Origin: Capsicum annuum
Taxonomy: Eukaryota > Streptophyta > Magnoliopsida > Solanales > Solanaceae
Assembly (NCBI RefSeq): GCF_002878395.1
Contig: NW_025862266.1
Location: 69,385-133,384 of the forward strand
Length of the DNA: 64,000 nt
Direction of reading: 5' to 3'
Below, piece after piece: positions 11,798 through 24,690 of this stretch; within the stretch, counting starts at the first letter, position 1; the number at the start of each line of letters is the position of its first letter. Made by a program: the position numbers and the translations under genes. The notes under the pieces are model-generated. The model made no database searches. It had not been told where the DNA came from and worked only from the letters and a program-made list of their open reading frames with translations.

Positions 11798-14392
11798 TTC
11801 ATAACCCGATTTACGAGTCTTGATGGCACCTACTTTTTCCCACTAGTAGGTAAGCTGAATCATAGCCTAGAGCTAGAACCAATGGGCTAATTTGGTGAAA
11901 AAAAGGTGCACACTGGAAATTTGCAAGTAAAAACTTACAACCATGTTAATAATAATAATAACAATAATAAAAATAATAATAATTATGTTATAGATAGATT
12001 GGCAAAGAAAATAATAACATCCCATGACCTACTAATATCGGTACTAGAGCTACTAGCAAAAGAAACATAAGTACCATGACCCAGTCTCGAATAATGAAAG
12101 ACTAGATATAGATAAAGGAAGAAAAAATGGAAAAATTCCAACTCCAAGAGATCACCCTATCTCCAAACCTAACTCAGCACGAACATCATGTCAGCGGTGA
12201 TTACTAGTACTCGAATCTGTACTAAAAAGGTATAGAAGTGTAGTATGAGTACCAAAACCATGGGTACTCAGTAGGCATCATCGACTGACTAAGCTAAATC
12301 ATAATATAAGTACAATAAAAATAAAATATAAATATCCAAAGTCAAGGTAAGAAGGCAAACCTGGAATAACACTTCAAATGTTGTAAAAAAATAAGTAAAT
12401 AAACCAAAATAATGATAGAAAAATTACAAAGTTATAACTATTAAATTGGCCTCCATAAGTCAATAGGTGCCAGAAATCCTTTACAGGCCTCCATAAGCTC
12501 AAAGGGTACAATAAAGAAGGTAAATAATCAAAATTCCATAAGTTTACCAAATATCAAACCATAACCGTTAATCCATCCATGTTACAACATACCACCAATA
12601 CCTCTCAATGTCGGACTCAATCTGGAACTTATATGATCAACATCATCATTATTTGTTGAACTTGAACTGAAACGCATATAGTCAAATGCAACTCTCAAAC
12701 ACCAAAAATAATATAATAACCATGTAACCACTATTTTTGAGATACCAAATATACAATAATAATAATATAACTCACCTATAAAATTACAAGGATATAATCA
12801 TAATCTTGACCTAAGGGAGGGCCAGAGGCGCCTACTTTTAGTACTCAAAATCTGTGCTCAAGTAATTCTACCCCAGACTATGTTAAGGTATCGAAATCCA
12901 TTTTTAGATATTATACAAACTATAATTAGCCTTAAGATATCAATTCTAACCTAAACATGAGCAACTATGACAACTACACCTAATTTACGGTTACTTAATC
13001 GGATAAAAGTCCTAATTTATACTAATTATACCTTTAAGGACTAATTCTCCACCCATATCTATCACATTATACTAAAATTAAGCTCAATTTATAAGAAGGA
13101 TAAACCAAGCGTACCTCGATACCAAAGAATACTCAGTAAAATTAGCTAAATTAATTAATTTCTCTTTTGAAGAGCTTTTGTAAGGAACCACACTATCAAA
13201 ATCATATTCTACTTATTAAAATGATAGCAACGGTACCTATATTACATTTTATGCTTTAAGTTCAAAATTACATAAAAATCACATATTGGGCCCACTAGTG
13301 AAATTACATTTTTGGGATCGTCAACACGTCGTCTATGCTGAAAGAATATTTCCCCTTAACAATAGGTAAATTCTGAGCTCAAATAGGGTCAAAATCAACC
13401 CACTAATATTTTAGGTATTTCGAAAAAGGATAAAGGATTTAATCATGAAATTGATGAAATCTCACCAAGAATTCGAAGAAGAAGTGCATTATTTAAATTC
13501 ACAAATGCTCCAAAATCACCCACTAATAATTCTCCAAAGCTTTCACACTTTTTAGGGTTCTACTATCTTGGAAATGAGTGAAAATGAGAAAAATTCGGCT
13601 AACTGGGGTATTTATAAGGTTTGTAGGTGTCCATCCATGTGTCGCTTAAATAGACACCGAATTGCTTAAGCAAACACCATGTTGCTTAAGAAGACATCAC
13701 TTAAGAGATCAAGTGTCGCTTAAGTAATACTTGTTAACCCCTTGCACATGCCATTTAGGCATTCTTTGGATGCTTAAGTAACAAAGGTTTCGCTTAAGTA
13801 ACACTAACTGAGCATGCCAGGTCGCTTAAGCGACAAACTAGCTGCTTAAGTGGACTTCACCTTAAGTGACCTAATGGGATCTTAAGCGAATGCACTAGCT
13901 GGGTGCTCCATCTGAAAACTTTAAATTATTTTGAGTCTCCACCAACCTCTTGGGATTCATCCAAAATTCTATATAGACACAAATAAACTATGCTATCCTA
14001 TCAAATTCGATATTTCAGATTCAATGTCATAGTCAAAATATCCATCTCAGGTCGTTTCAATAAAAATAGGTCTCACACTCATATTTTTTTAATTTTTACT
14101 CAATAGCTCGAAATGAGTCTGAAAGCCTCAAAACCTGAACCAAGAGTTCACCCAACTTAAAATTGTTGTTTTAAAGCTATTGGAGCTGTCAGAATTGCCA
14201 TATGAGGTTGTTTGGCTGAAGGTTGAACTAGCAAAGACTTCAAAACAGAGAATTGGCTCTAAAAATCAAACCAACTACTCGGTAACTAAACTATCAATTT
14301 GAGCAATTCACAAATGACTTGGGACCGTTATAGTAAGGTCCCAATGGTGAAAATAAGCAGAAATATAGAAAATAACCTAGAGGGTCATTACA
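11798..14392 (-). repeat. 5' LTR of element A
   Basis: About 2.6 kb. The 5' end on the - strand is TGTAATGACC (at 14392) and the 3' end is near 11798, next to the degenerate primer site. It aligns with 949-2507 and 6570-6662. It contains an AAT-rich stretch at 11948-11985 and the GCTTAAGC array at 13620-13890. No TATA box can be assigned with confidence. Confidence 0.7.
13620..13890. repeat. CTTAAG palindrome array in LTR A (5' copy)
   Basis: Ten CTTAAG hexamers occur in about 270 bp, usually preceded by G and often followed by CGAC or TAAC. The array lies about 500-770 nt downstream of the LTR start in element orientation. Confidence 0.8.
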
Positions 14393-14895
14393 CGGATCTT
14401 AGTATTTTTATGTCTAGTTCTCCATTGTTTCAACTACTTGCTTTTCGTAACTCTGATTGGGGAACTTGATCATATTTGCAACAATTAATAAGTTAATTTT
14501 ATATCTCTCTTTGATCTTCTCCTATTTCATTAAAGTCAAAGAAATAAGCTTTGATGATCGATGAGATGAATAGTAGCGGAACTCACCTGGTTTGTTCATT
14601 TATTTGAATATCTCACTGTTCTGATCTGCTTGTCGATAACTCTTCACTTGGATAGTCTAGCCGTCATCCATATCATAAAGAACCCTATTTTTTCATGAAC
14701 TAATGAAGCATGTCAAAATTGATTGTCACGTTGTCCGTCAATAGTACCTTGCAAACTTAATTTCCTTGTTATTTATGAATTCATCTTCGCAACTAGATGA
14801 TTTCTTCACTAAATCATTGTGAGAATCTGTGCATCACCAACTCCTTGGTAAGTTGGGTGTTTGTTGCACACCTCCAACTTAAGGGGGGAGGGGAG
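14393..14895 (+). pseudogene. Ty1/copia RNase H remnant with polypurine tract
   Basis: Conceptual + strand reading gives the copia RNase H landmarks in order: SDWGT, FYISL then SSPISLKSKK, an ELTW-like block, a degenerate IDCHVV-like block, and a C-terminal LGKLGV block near 14850. The last is followed by AAGGGGGGAGGGGAG (14881-14895), a good polypurine tract for priming plus-strand DNA. Many stops and at least one frameshift are present. The 5' part was displaced by insertion of element A at 14392. The 3' LTR expected after the tract is not recognisable. Confidence 0.65.
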
Positions 14896-15153
14896 AATTT
14901 CCTCATTTGACTAAATATTTTTCAACCAGAGAATAAAGAAAGCAAAAAGGAAAAATTATAGAAAGTGACAAACTTAAGACTATAATTACAATAAATAGCA
15001 ATACTTTCTCAAAATTACAGTTTATAGCAAAAGTAACATTATTTTGCCTATTAACTAGATAAGCGCGTGCTTCAAAATTATAGTTTGTTACTGTTAATTC
15101 TGAAAATACATATGTAGTGATATATATATTTGTTGTAATGTAATATATATGAC
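14896..15153. other. AT-rich interval, possibly decayed copia LTR
   Basis: This lies directly after the copia polypurine tract and before a gypsy LTR end. It should hold the copia 3' LTR, but I see no TG/CA termini or partner copy. It contains ATATATAT runs near 15120-15150 and no supported gene. Confidence 0.3.
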
Positions 15154-16378
15154 TGTAACACCCCAATTTTCTGAACTGGAATGCTACATGATGCTTTTGA
15201 CCCCGAAGGACCACAAGCTAATCCATGACTGATATCTATACTTGTACACTGCATAAAATATTGAATAATGCAGAAACATGCACTGAAAGGCCATAAGGTT
15301 CAATACTGAATATAGCATGGATGAATTAACATCTGTGGGGTAATACAATATCCAAAAGAAAATTGTAAACACTGAAGTCTAAAACATAATAGTCTGCATC
15401 TTGTCTAAAAGCCTCTACTGTCTGAATAATCTGAATAAGGAGTTGATGGGACATGTCCCCAACTAACTCCAACTAATAACTAATCAATGAAATAGTGGAG
15501 AAATAATCTTGTCCTCGAAGGATGAGGACTGACTCCTATTCTGACTGCTGAGACTGAAATCTACTGCTGATTTGGAATTTGTATCTCTGAACCTATGGTG
15601 TAACATAAAAAGAAAGCACCATAGTGCAAATAAGTCAGTACAATGGAATGTACTTAGTATACATGTGAGGTAGGATAATGCAAGGGTTAACATGCATGAA
15701 TAATGCTAGCTGACTGTCTAACTTGAATGCGAGAATGCATACATAAATACGTAACTGTAAATGACACTGTGATATCATGATTACTGAATCTGAATACTGA
15801 TGACATGACATACTAATAACTGATATAACTGATAGCATAAATAGATGTATCTGAATGTAACTAATAACATGAGTGACTGTATCTGACAGTCCTGAATCTG
15901 ATAGAACTATCTGAGTTTCTTACTGTATCTGCGTCGATTGTATCTGACAGTCTTAAATCTAAAGAACTATCTGAGTTCTTTTACTGAGACTGGTACTGAA
16001 ACTGTGGGAGGTATATTTAACCAACATTCCCCTGATACGCTATTATAGCTGAGTTGGGGTCCAATCTGTAACCCCAATTGGAACTGTGTCAATACTGCGC
16101 CACTGTTAAGGATAAGCTGTGGGCAATCCTTATCTGATAGTGTCTCCAAATGAGAATGGTGGGCCCCTTTTATCTAACAGTTCTTATCCACCTCATCAAC
16201 CTTCATCAGCCAGTGTTGAAGTCTCAACCTATGATGGCTACATAGTTCTGGAATGCAAGGATGACTTCTAAGGATCACACCCTCATCTGATAGTGTGTGT
16301 CCCCATCCTTGGGTTCACTCGGTGCTAATTCCTACTCTCATCAGAATGGACAATGAGCATGATTTATAGAATTGAATG
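15154..16378 (-). repeat. Truncated gypsy LTR (family of the 40761 solo LTR)
   Basis: It begins TGTAACACCCCAATTTT, the reverse complement of an LTR 3' end. It is similar to the reverse complement of about 41640-42824, including the phrase about the Eco-like block 'gaccccgaaggaccacaa' near the end and the stretch 'ccttgggttcactcggtgct' near 16310. It stops at about 16378, where gag-protease sequence of element E begins, so the LTR 5' half is missing. It contains degenerate 60-90 bp tandem repeats built on CTGTATCTGACAGTC at 15870-15985. Confidence 0.7.
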
Positions 16379-17999
16379 TTACATCAAAATCTACCATTTT
16401 AGGGTTATCAGATTTATCAATGTCTCCCTATTAAGAATGGACACCACATTACCCTATAGATTTTCTAGCAACAATAGACTCACCCACTGGTGTAGAAATT
16501 GAAAAGGGGTAAAAAATATTTTCAGGGCCAAAAACAACGTGTACAACCATATAAGGAGTCACATAAGATAGGGTGGACTGGGATCAAGAAAATAATAAAC
16601 ATCATAGTAGAAAAGCTGTAATATACCAGTGACAACATCTGGGGATGCCTTAGTTTCCTGATGAGTAGCAAGTGCATAGAGGTGATTTTGGCCATTTTTG
16701 GTCCCAAACATAGCATCCCTAGGTGTAGGAGCCAAAGAAGTGGTGACCGGGATCTTAATATCCCTAGTGGCAACCCTAGCTAAAGGATAATTCCACCGCA
16801 AATGACCAGGATGACCACAATTAAAACTCAAATTCATCCCCTTATCATAATATCCATGACTAAGCTGCCCACAAAAGTGGAAAGGAGGGTAAGGTAGGGT
16901 CGAATGATCTCCACTGACCTGAGATTGGGCACCCTATGCCATAGGACCATTTCTAGAGTAAAATGATCATCTCCTACAGGTTTAGAATAAGGAGCACTAG
17001 ATGATGTATAAGAATTTCTCCATTTCTTCTTTTTAGGAAATTACCTACCATTTTCCCACTGATCTTTTGATATGCACCCTCCCTAGATACCTACACTTTT
17101 TGCTCAGCCTTCTCCCACCTTTATTTTCTTCATTTTCACATCCTTTATCCGTTGTATGAAAACCAACTAACCTGGATATATCTATATAATTATTTAGCAT
17201 AGCAGACTTATATTCCAACACCAAATCATGAGACAAACCCAAAGCGGACTTCCTCATTCTGGACCTCATATTGGAAATCAACTCCGTAGCATTCTGGTAC
17301 GTTTGTTGGAACTTTTGTGGTTACTCTTTAATGCTCATCTTATGCTATTTTAGATTAACAAACTCTTCAACTTTAGCTTCCCTTAACTCCAAAAACAATA
17401 AATAATCAAAAAAGGCATTCGCATACTCTTTCAACATAGTAGGCTCAACATCCCCACACTTTAATTCATCCTACTCCTCATACCACTGATAAGCCACCTC
17501 TTCCACCTAATAATCTATAAAATCCACACCCTCTGAATCAGTAGCATGTATTACCTCACAGATCTTCTCTATTTCATCAATAAACCCTTGAGGATCCTCC
17601 TAATCTAAGAAAGCATATAGATAGACTGACAGAACACTCTACCTTAGAGATATCTCCCTGAGGGGGTGGATCATGAGCATCATCATCCCAGAAAGACCGA
17701 GTGGGACTAGTAGGGACTAGTTGAACACAGGTGGAGCAGTGCAATCAGGAGTAAGGGCCTTAGACCGAGTCTGTATTCCATGAGTTAGGAAAATTCTCTA
17801 CATATTTGCTCCTATTGGGACAAAGGTTCTAACTAAGTTCCTACGATTGACAGATGTTTAGAGAGGCATGATCTATTATGCGAGTAATCTTGGAGTTAGA
17901 GAAGTTTCATGATAACTATACCCTCTAGAACGACATAGAGCACAAGGAAGGGAAATATTCTAAAATATCTTGTAGCCTCCCCTTATAGGTGTGGCGCAT
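16379..17999 (-). pseudogene. Gag-protease fragment of gypsy element E
   Basis: A - strand fragment closely related to 24690-26400 and 31200-32500. From high to low coordinates it holds the leader (17660-17999), the Gag capsid region (about 17040-17650, with RMRKSALGLSHDLVLEYKSAML at 17045-17281 broken into short motifs), the zinc knuckle near 16790-16840 (FNCGHPGHLRWNYP, lacking the first and last Cys ligands) and the protease (LDPSP in place of the LDPGS-type active site). It ends abruptly at the LTR fragment on its left, so RT and integrase are absent. Not functional. Confidence 0.65.
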
Positions 18000-18008
18000 T
18001 ACATACCC

Positions 18009-20038
18009 TGACATGACCCGATCATGGGCCTAGTTATGTCGGGTATCTCAAGTCCAACCCAGACCAGAGACCACCCCTAATACCCAACCATAGCCGACCT
18101 GCACCCTATGTCGGATGAATTCCAAACATATAACAAAATCGAATGATAATAACTTAACAACGTTAAGTAAAGTCTAGAATCATAATGCAATAACCTCAAC
18201 CAAATATCAAATTGATGACAACCCCAATGCCAATACCAATACCAAGGCTGACACTAATAACAAACACCACCAATGCTATTGTAGCTAGACAAAACCTCTA
18301 ACCAGAATTAAATAACATCCAGTTGAGAGATGCCCTCGACCATAGCCAAAACCATAATCTAAGAAATAAAAAATGATAGAATAAAGTCCATGGTATGAAA
18401 TGGAGACTTCCGGAGTATCGAAGCTCACCACTTCAGTCTGACACCAAGATCTCCCCGAATCCAAGTTATTGAGAAAAATGACTAGTAGTATGGTCGGTTC
18501 CTACATCATGTGGGGATATAGTACTTGAAGACGGTTAGCAGAGTGAATGTCAGCATGTAATCAGGAATGAGGATAAAATAATGCCATCATTCAAAACCAA
18601 GTCAAATCATTATATGCAATCACATGTATACATATACATATATATCATGTTGGGATAAGGAATCGGGTATAGCATACATTTCAAATATTATCCTGGGTTG
18701 TGTATCTCTACCATCCTAAATATCCACCCACGAGTTATATGGGTTCAACTTCCCCTGCTGAAAGGGCCCCGGCACATGTTAGTCGCATGATCCAGAGAAA
18801 AATCTAAGATGACTAGTACATCTCCCAAAATATAAGTGTTACATCATGCACATGGTCACCAAGACAAAAACTCACACCGGCAAATGTGAGTTTCCAATAT
18901 TGGTCCCTTCTGGAGCTCCACGTTTCACGACTTTGCTAACACATCCCCCTTTAAGCCCATATTAAAACCAATTACACATTCTAACTATTTACCAAGCAGT
19001 CTTTTATATAGGAATTAATCGTTGGTATCGTCATACCAAAATTAGATTTTGTAATTCTATCCTTTTATGCCATACCAAAGCCATTAAACCAAGTTGACTC
19101 CAAAGTTTCCAATTAAGTCAAATCCATGGCCACTAAGGACTTTCTAAACCATTTGAAATCAAAAGACCAATTTACGTTTCCATTACCTTTTTTGCAAAGC
19201 AAAGATTTAAAAAATATTCAAACTACGTGACAAAATCATTCTCATTGGCATTTTAACAAAACAAGTTGAGGGCACACATGATACAAAACTATAACTAAGA
19301 AATTTGCGGAATCCAAAGTACCCCTAATTTCATTTATCATTACCATGCGTTCCACAATCCCAAAAATCATATTAAAAGCATGAAAGAAACATCATCAAGC
19401 CCTTAGATACATTGTTCAACCATGAACATCCAAATCCCCCAACCATTAAGTCAAAATCATAACAATACTATGAAAACCAAACATTAGAAAATATGCTATT
19501 TGTTGAAATAACAATAAGGGAGGAGTAACATTTATTAGACACCAAGGAAGATGAAGGGAATCACTCTTGAAAGCCTCTAATTTATTCTCTTAAAGAAACC
19601 CTAGCCTCATGCTTGAACAGAGAGTTTGAGAGAGAGTTTAAGAGTGTTTGATTGAGAATAATAGGTTAATGAACTCCCAGAAGGTGTTTTATGTCGTGGT
19701 ATCAAAGGAGTTAAAAGAGGGAAATGTCAAAAATACCCCTAACTTAAAATTGTAAAGATATCGTAGGTGGTTATGAGTTATGCCCTTGACTCGCGACCAC
19801 AACATATGACTCGTACCATTGAGTCATCACCAAGAAAGTGAGATAGAAATCCACATACTGTCCATCTTACGACTCCCTGACCCCCACTCGCAACCTGACC
19901 ATATGACTCGTACGATCCAATCGTACCTAAGACAGAATCCAAAGGGATTTACATATGACAACATACGACTTCACACCACAACTCATAACCTATCCTCACA
20001 GCTCTTAGTGCACCACTCATACTAAGAGTCAAGTCAAG
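18009..20038 (-). repeat. LTR-Z, outer part
   Basis: It starts TGACATGACCCGATCATGG on +, an LTR 3' end in - orientation related to the start of the 33016 LTR. It directly abuts the leader of element E without a visible primer site. The LTR continues at 23005-23177 beyond nested LTR-Y. A palindromic block built on TACGACTCGTA-like words lies at 19780-20000, with GTACGAT/ATCGTAC at 19910-19926. Confidence 0.55.
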
Positions 20039-23004
20039 TGTCACAACCTAAAGTGAGGGTCATAATGGCACTTGTCACGGCATACCTTGACAAGTAAGAC
20101 TATCCCCCAAACTGATACAAAAAGAGAAAAAGACAGAAATATCCTAAGGTAAGGCTTCTAGAATGAAGCCTAACCATATAAGTAATCATAACAATATGGA
20201 AAGAACTTATCCAAAATACCAATCATGTCCAAAACCAGGTGTCAATAGTGTAAGAACTACTAATATAATCCGAGATTCAAATACTTCAGAAAAATAACCA
20301 CAAAGGATTAATATTTGTATCTTAATACTAATAAATATATAACTACTATAGAAAGATAGAGGTGGACTTCGGATGCATGAATGTTCATCCGCTACCTTGG
20401 AAGCTCCAACAATTGCCCGAGTCAAGCAAGATGAGGAGCACTCAATATAGGACCTGCACCAAAAGGGCAAAGCAGGAATGAGTGCGGTTTGCTTGTACTT
20501 AGTTGGTATCATAGGCCAACCAAGAAAAGTAGTAAATAAAGCATATAAAATATACACTAAGGGCATGTCTCCTGCAATCAGAAAATCTCCCTCAATGATT
20601 GCCTACACCGCTTGCACTAACAGTTCTATAATATACATATATAATACAATATACAAGATAGGAATACAAATATACACAATATCACATACATGTAGAATAA
20701 AAGAGGCACGTGTATAATCAAGATCATCAAGTATAATTAAAGAAAGATAGACTAATTAGATATTAACAAGTCAAGATATAGAATAAATAGGTAGATAACA
20801 AGTTAATATGGCAATTCAAACACCACGTAAACAGAATGAAGCGAGTGTAATGTATATGATGATGATGATGATGATAATGCATGGTATTGGCACACAACCT
20901 CAAGTTTGGCATACAACCTTAAGTTTGGCACACAGACTCAAGTTTGGTGCACAACCTCAAGATCCACAACTCTTCTCCAGCATGATCCTTCGGGTATGGT
21001 CCATAAAGTCTAATATCTGATACCAATATCCATTATTCTAGTGTTTCCAGTATTTCAAAGTATATACATAACATTAGACATAAATCAAGTACACATACAT
21101 GACAACAAGTATATATAAAGCAGTAAAACGAACAAGTGAAATGATGCGTATGGTGATATGAGAATGACAATGCAATATTCCCAATCATTAAAAATGAGTT
21201 TTTACACAACCAATCTATGTGATGTATTTTCAAATCCAATCCACTTGATATATTTCCACAACCAACCACAATGTTACAATTCCACAACTATGTGAGCCAA
21301 TATCCACTCAGTATTTCTATTTCATCCATGAATTTCCACATGTCTCATATACCAATAAGTATGGATATATCATAATATACCAATGAAACCACATTAGGCG
21401 TTTCAACAACACAATACAATTATTCACATGTATTCAAGGCTATCCACACAACATAGGACCCCCATACAGTCACACATATCACATCATATCTTAATTTCAA
21501 CAATTACATAATATATAGGCCCCAACACGGGCACAAAACATGGATATCCATTTTTTATAATTAGTTTCCACCTTTAACATGTATTTTATACCATCATTTA
21601 CTACCCATACCAATTGGAAAGAGTTAAGCCATAACCTACCTCGAATGCCGAAACTGATCCACTACACTATGAAACCACGACCTTACCTTTCATGAAAGAT
21701 CCTAAAATTCACTAAAAACATCAAATATGAAATATATGCATCAAAATAAAATCAATTATACACATATTGACTACTTTTGGTTTGGGGTCAAAACGAACTC
21801 CCGCAACGGGTTTCCGAAAAAGAAAGGCAAAATAAAAAATTTACTTTAAAAATATGTTCCCCATATTTTTAGGAATCTACAGCTAAAAACCAAAGTCAAA
21901 TTGAGGTTCAAATTAAATAAAAATCATTGTTAAGCTTTACCGGGTAAAATTTTTAAAATTTGGGTTAAAATCTAGAATCGGAGTTGTTTTAAGGGTTAAA
22001 TTGATGGAAAACTAGTAATTATAGGAAAAAAATATTATTCAACTGAAAAGAAGTGAAATTGGGGCTTAAAATCAAGCCCTAAGATTTTTGGGGTTTTGAA
22101 AAGTTAATCAAGAAATTACTAAGAAAATGGTGAATTCTTACCTTAAATCCATAATAAAACAAAGAAATAGATGTTAATCTATCTTCCCAAGCTCCCAAAA
22201 ACTTTACTTTTAAGTTTTCACACTATTTTAGGGTTTAAATCTCAAGAGGCAAGATAAAAAATGAGCAAAATAGGCCAGAAAGGTAAAAAATCTGCTATAT
22301 ATAGTAGAAAATCTGCTATAACAATAATTTTTTTCTTTTTAAAGTTCTACCCGCACTTTGATGAGGTACTCGAGATTCGTTCGGAATCCAATATATTCAA
22401 ATAAAATAGGCAACCACACTAAATATGACGTTACATAGTCGTTTGCAAAGTTGAATTTTTGAAAAAAATATCATTTTCACAAAGTTGTCTCCCGAAACCC
22501 GAAATCACAATTTTCCAAATCGAGGGTCAAAATGAGACTTAAAAGCCGTAAAATCATACCAAATATACTAACACCCTAAAATTAACATTCTGGATCTGCT
22601 GGAGAAGTCAAATTTTTCATCCGAGGTCGTTTCGACCAAATGTGGGTCCCATACCATATTTTTATTTTTCCAACTTTTTGATCAATAGATCAAAATAAGC
22701 TTAGGTGCATCGGGACTCAAAACAAAGGCCTATCTAGCATAGAATAGATATTCCGGAGCTGCTGATGTAGTTTGTTTGGCCATCCATCACACGGATCAAA
22801 AGATATTCCCATAAGTCTAATATTAGGCTCTCGAAGCCATCAAAAATCACAATATCGCATAAATAGTACCAAAATGCGTTAAAATCATATCAATCACCCC
22901 CACACCCCAGAAATACCATAAGACAACTATGAAGAGGGTTAAAGTAATCAAATCATACAAAATAACAAATTTCATATATTTCATCAAATTTTTAGGTCAT
23001 TACA
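20039..23004 (-). mobile_element. Solo LTR-Y with TCAAG target duplication
   Basis: A 2,966-bp block with ends TGTCACAACC and GGTCATTACA (TG to CA), flanked by TCAAG at 20034-20038 and 23005-23009. No internal region is attached, so it is a solo LTR. It is nested in LTR-Z: the flanks on both sides share the ACTCGTA-type palindromes. Inside it are an (ATG)n run at 20856-20878 and a 19-bp tandem repeat. The short ORFs inside it have no recognisable product. Confidence 0.85.
20887..20961. repeat. 19-bp tandem repeat in LTR-Y, four copies
   Basis: Four head-to-tail copies of a unit close to TTTGGCACACAACCTCAAG, with one to four substitutions per copy. They follow directly after an (ATG)n microsatellite at about 20856-20878. 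Confidence 0.85.
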
Positions 23005-23177
23005 TCAAGTTACTAAGTTTTAGATTAAATAACGGACCTACCCATCATCGAACTATACGACCCATACCACCAAGTTAAAACCACAATAGAAACCCAACCA
23101 CCAATTAATAGACGCCTTATGATTTTGGCCACCTGATCCATACCCACACCATACGACTCGTATGAGGAGTCGTTACA
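23005..23177 (-). repeat. LTR-Z, terminal piece (LTR 5' end)
   Basis: This continues LTR-Z after LTR-Y and ends GAGTCGTTACA, the reverse complement of an LTR start (TGTAACGACTC). The 13-bp palindrome ATACGACTCGTAT lies at 23151-23163. The base after 23177 belongs to the RNase H region of element B. The five bases outside the two LTR-Z ends (TACCC and AGTAT) do not match, so no target duplication is seen. Confidence 0.55.
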
Positions 23178-24690
23178 AGTATTTCAAACTCATGTTGTAG
23201 TCCTTAAGCAATTTGAGCCACCACCTATGCATGAGATTCAATTCTTTTTGTGTGAACACATACTGTAGGATGTTATAATCAAAATAGATATCCATGTGAA
23301 CCCTACTGTAGGATCTTATGATCTAAATAGATATCCACGTGCAATCCATACAAATAATCATGCCAAATCTTAAAGGGAAAGACCACAACCACAAACTGTA
23401 AATCATGAGTCAGATAATTCCTCACATGCACCTTAAGCTTCATAGAAGCATAGGCCACAACCTCACTATGTTGCATCAAAACATAACCTAGCCTAACATG
23501 GATGTGTCACAATACAAAATAAACCCATCAGTACCCTTAGGTAGGGTCAAAATAGGAGCAAAAGTCAATTAATCCTTCAACCTCTCAAAATTGACTTCAC
23601 AAGCATCAGACCACAAAAAAATTTACCTTTTTTGAGTTAGATTTGTCAGCGGAGCAACTATAGATGAAAAACTCTTCACAAATCTCCTATAGTACCTGGC
23701 CAAGCCTAAGAAGCTTTTAATGTTAATTGGAGTCACGGGTCTAGGCCACTTCTTAACTGCTTCAACCTTTTGTAGATCCATCTTAACTCTTTCACTAGAA
23801 ACAACATGCTCGAGAAAAATCACAAAAATTAACCAAAATTAACAGTTAGATAATTTTGCGTACAATTCTTGGTCCTTAAGACTTTGTAACACAATACAAA
23901 GGTGATTGGAGTGATCCTCGTCACTCTTGTAATACATAAAGATGTCAACAATGAAAACTATAATAAACAAATCCAAAAACTATCTGAACACTCGATTCAT
24001 AAGGTCATGAAAGAAATTGGAGCATTATTTAACCCGAACAACATAATTAAGAACTTGAAGTGGACATACCAAGTCCGAAAAGCATTCTTGGGAATATAAA
24101 TATCCCAAATTTTCAATTGGTGATAGCCTAAACGGAGATCTATTTTAGATAAAAACTTAACACCTTAAACCTGGTCAAAAAGGTCATCAATCCTAGGAAG
24201 AGGGTATTTATTTTTCATGGTGACCTTATTCAACCAACGATAATCTATATACATCTAAAGTGAGCCATCCTTCTTTCGTACAAGAAGTGTAGGAGCAACC
24301 TATGGAGAGACACTAGGACAAATAAAGCCCTTATAAGAAGGTTCTTTAATTTAATTTATTTATCTGTGCTTGAGCCATTCTATAAGGAGGAATAGAGATA
24401 GGAAGAGTATTCAATAAAAGGTCAATCCCATAAACTATTGCCCTATCTGGACAGATCCTAGGAAGATCATCAGGAAAAACTTTAGGAAATTCATTAACCA
24501 CCAGGATAGATTACAAAGAGGGACTCTCATAGTTAGAATTCTTAACCCATACTAAATGATTCATAAACCCCTTGGAAATTAGTTTCTAACCTCTAAGATA
24601 AGAGATGAACTTCTCTTTTTGAATTAGAGAACTTCTCTCCCATACTAATATTGGATCATTAGGAAATAAAAGGTGAACTTGCAGGTTCTA
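23178..24690 (-). pseudogene. RT and RNase H fragment of gypsy element B
   Basis: The clearest stretch is 23623-23823 on the - strand. It codes for the RT connection block with VVSSERVKMD, KKWPRPVTP and FLGLARYYRRFV, a near-consensus match to gypsy elements of this clade. The RT palm lies at about 23830-24300 with frameshifts. RNase H follows at 23200-23600. The fragment stops at LTR-Z, so the integrase is missing. Stops occur throughout, so it is dead. Confidence 0.7.

Larger units (their letters stand above)
944..14392 (-). mobile_element. Ty3/gypsy retrotransposon A, degenerate, with nested insertions
   Basis: A - strand element with its 5' LTR at about 11798-14392, internal region at 6663-11790 and 3' LTR at 944-2507 plus 6570-6662. 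The two LTRs align over most of their length, for example TGTTGAACTTGAAC at about 949 and 12654, and the end GGTCATTAYA at 6662 and 14392. The 3' LTR is split by the Tat-like solo LTR (2508-6569), and its distal part is displaced left by LTR-X. The right flank begins CGGAT; the left flank is outside the window, so the target duplication cannot be tested. It inserted into a + strand copia remnant. Confidence 0.75.

Noticed and set aside
14903..15372. Two overlapping - strand frames rich in Phe, Ile, Tyr and Ser
   Set aside because: They come from AT-rich DNA spanning the copia relic and the gypsy LTR end. No conserved motif.
20207..20566. 119-codon - strand frame in LTR-Y
   Set aside because: It lies wholly inside an LTR with defined ends and target duplication; no recognised motif and no codon-use signal.
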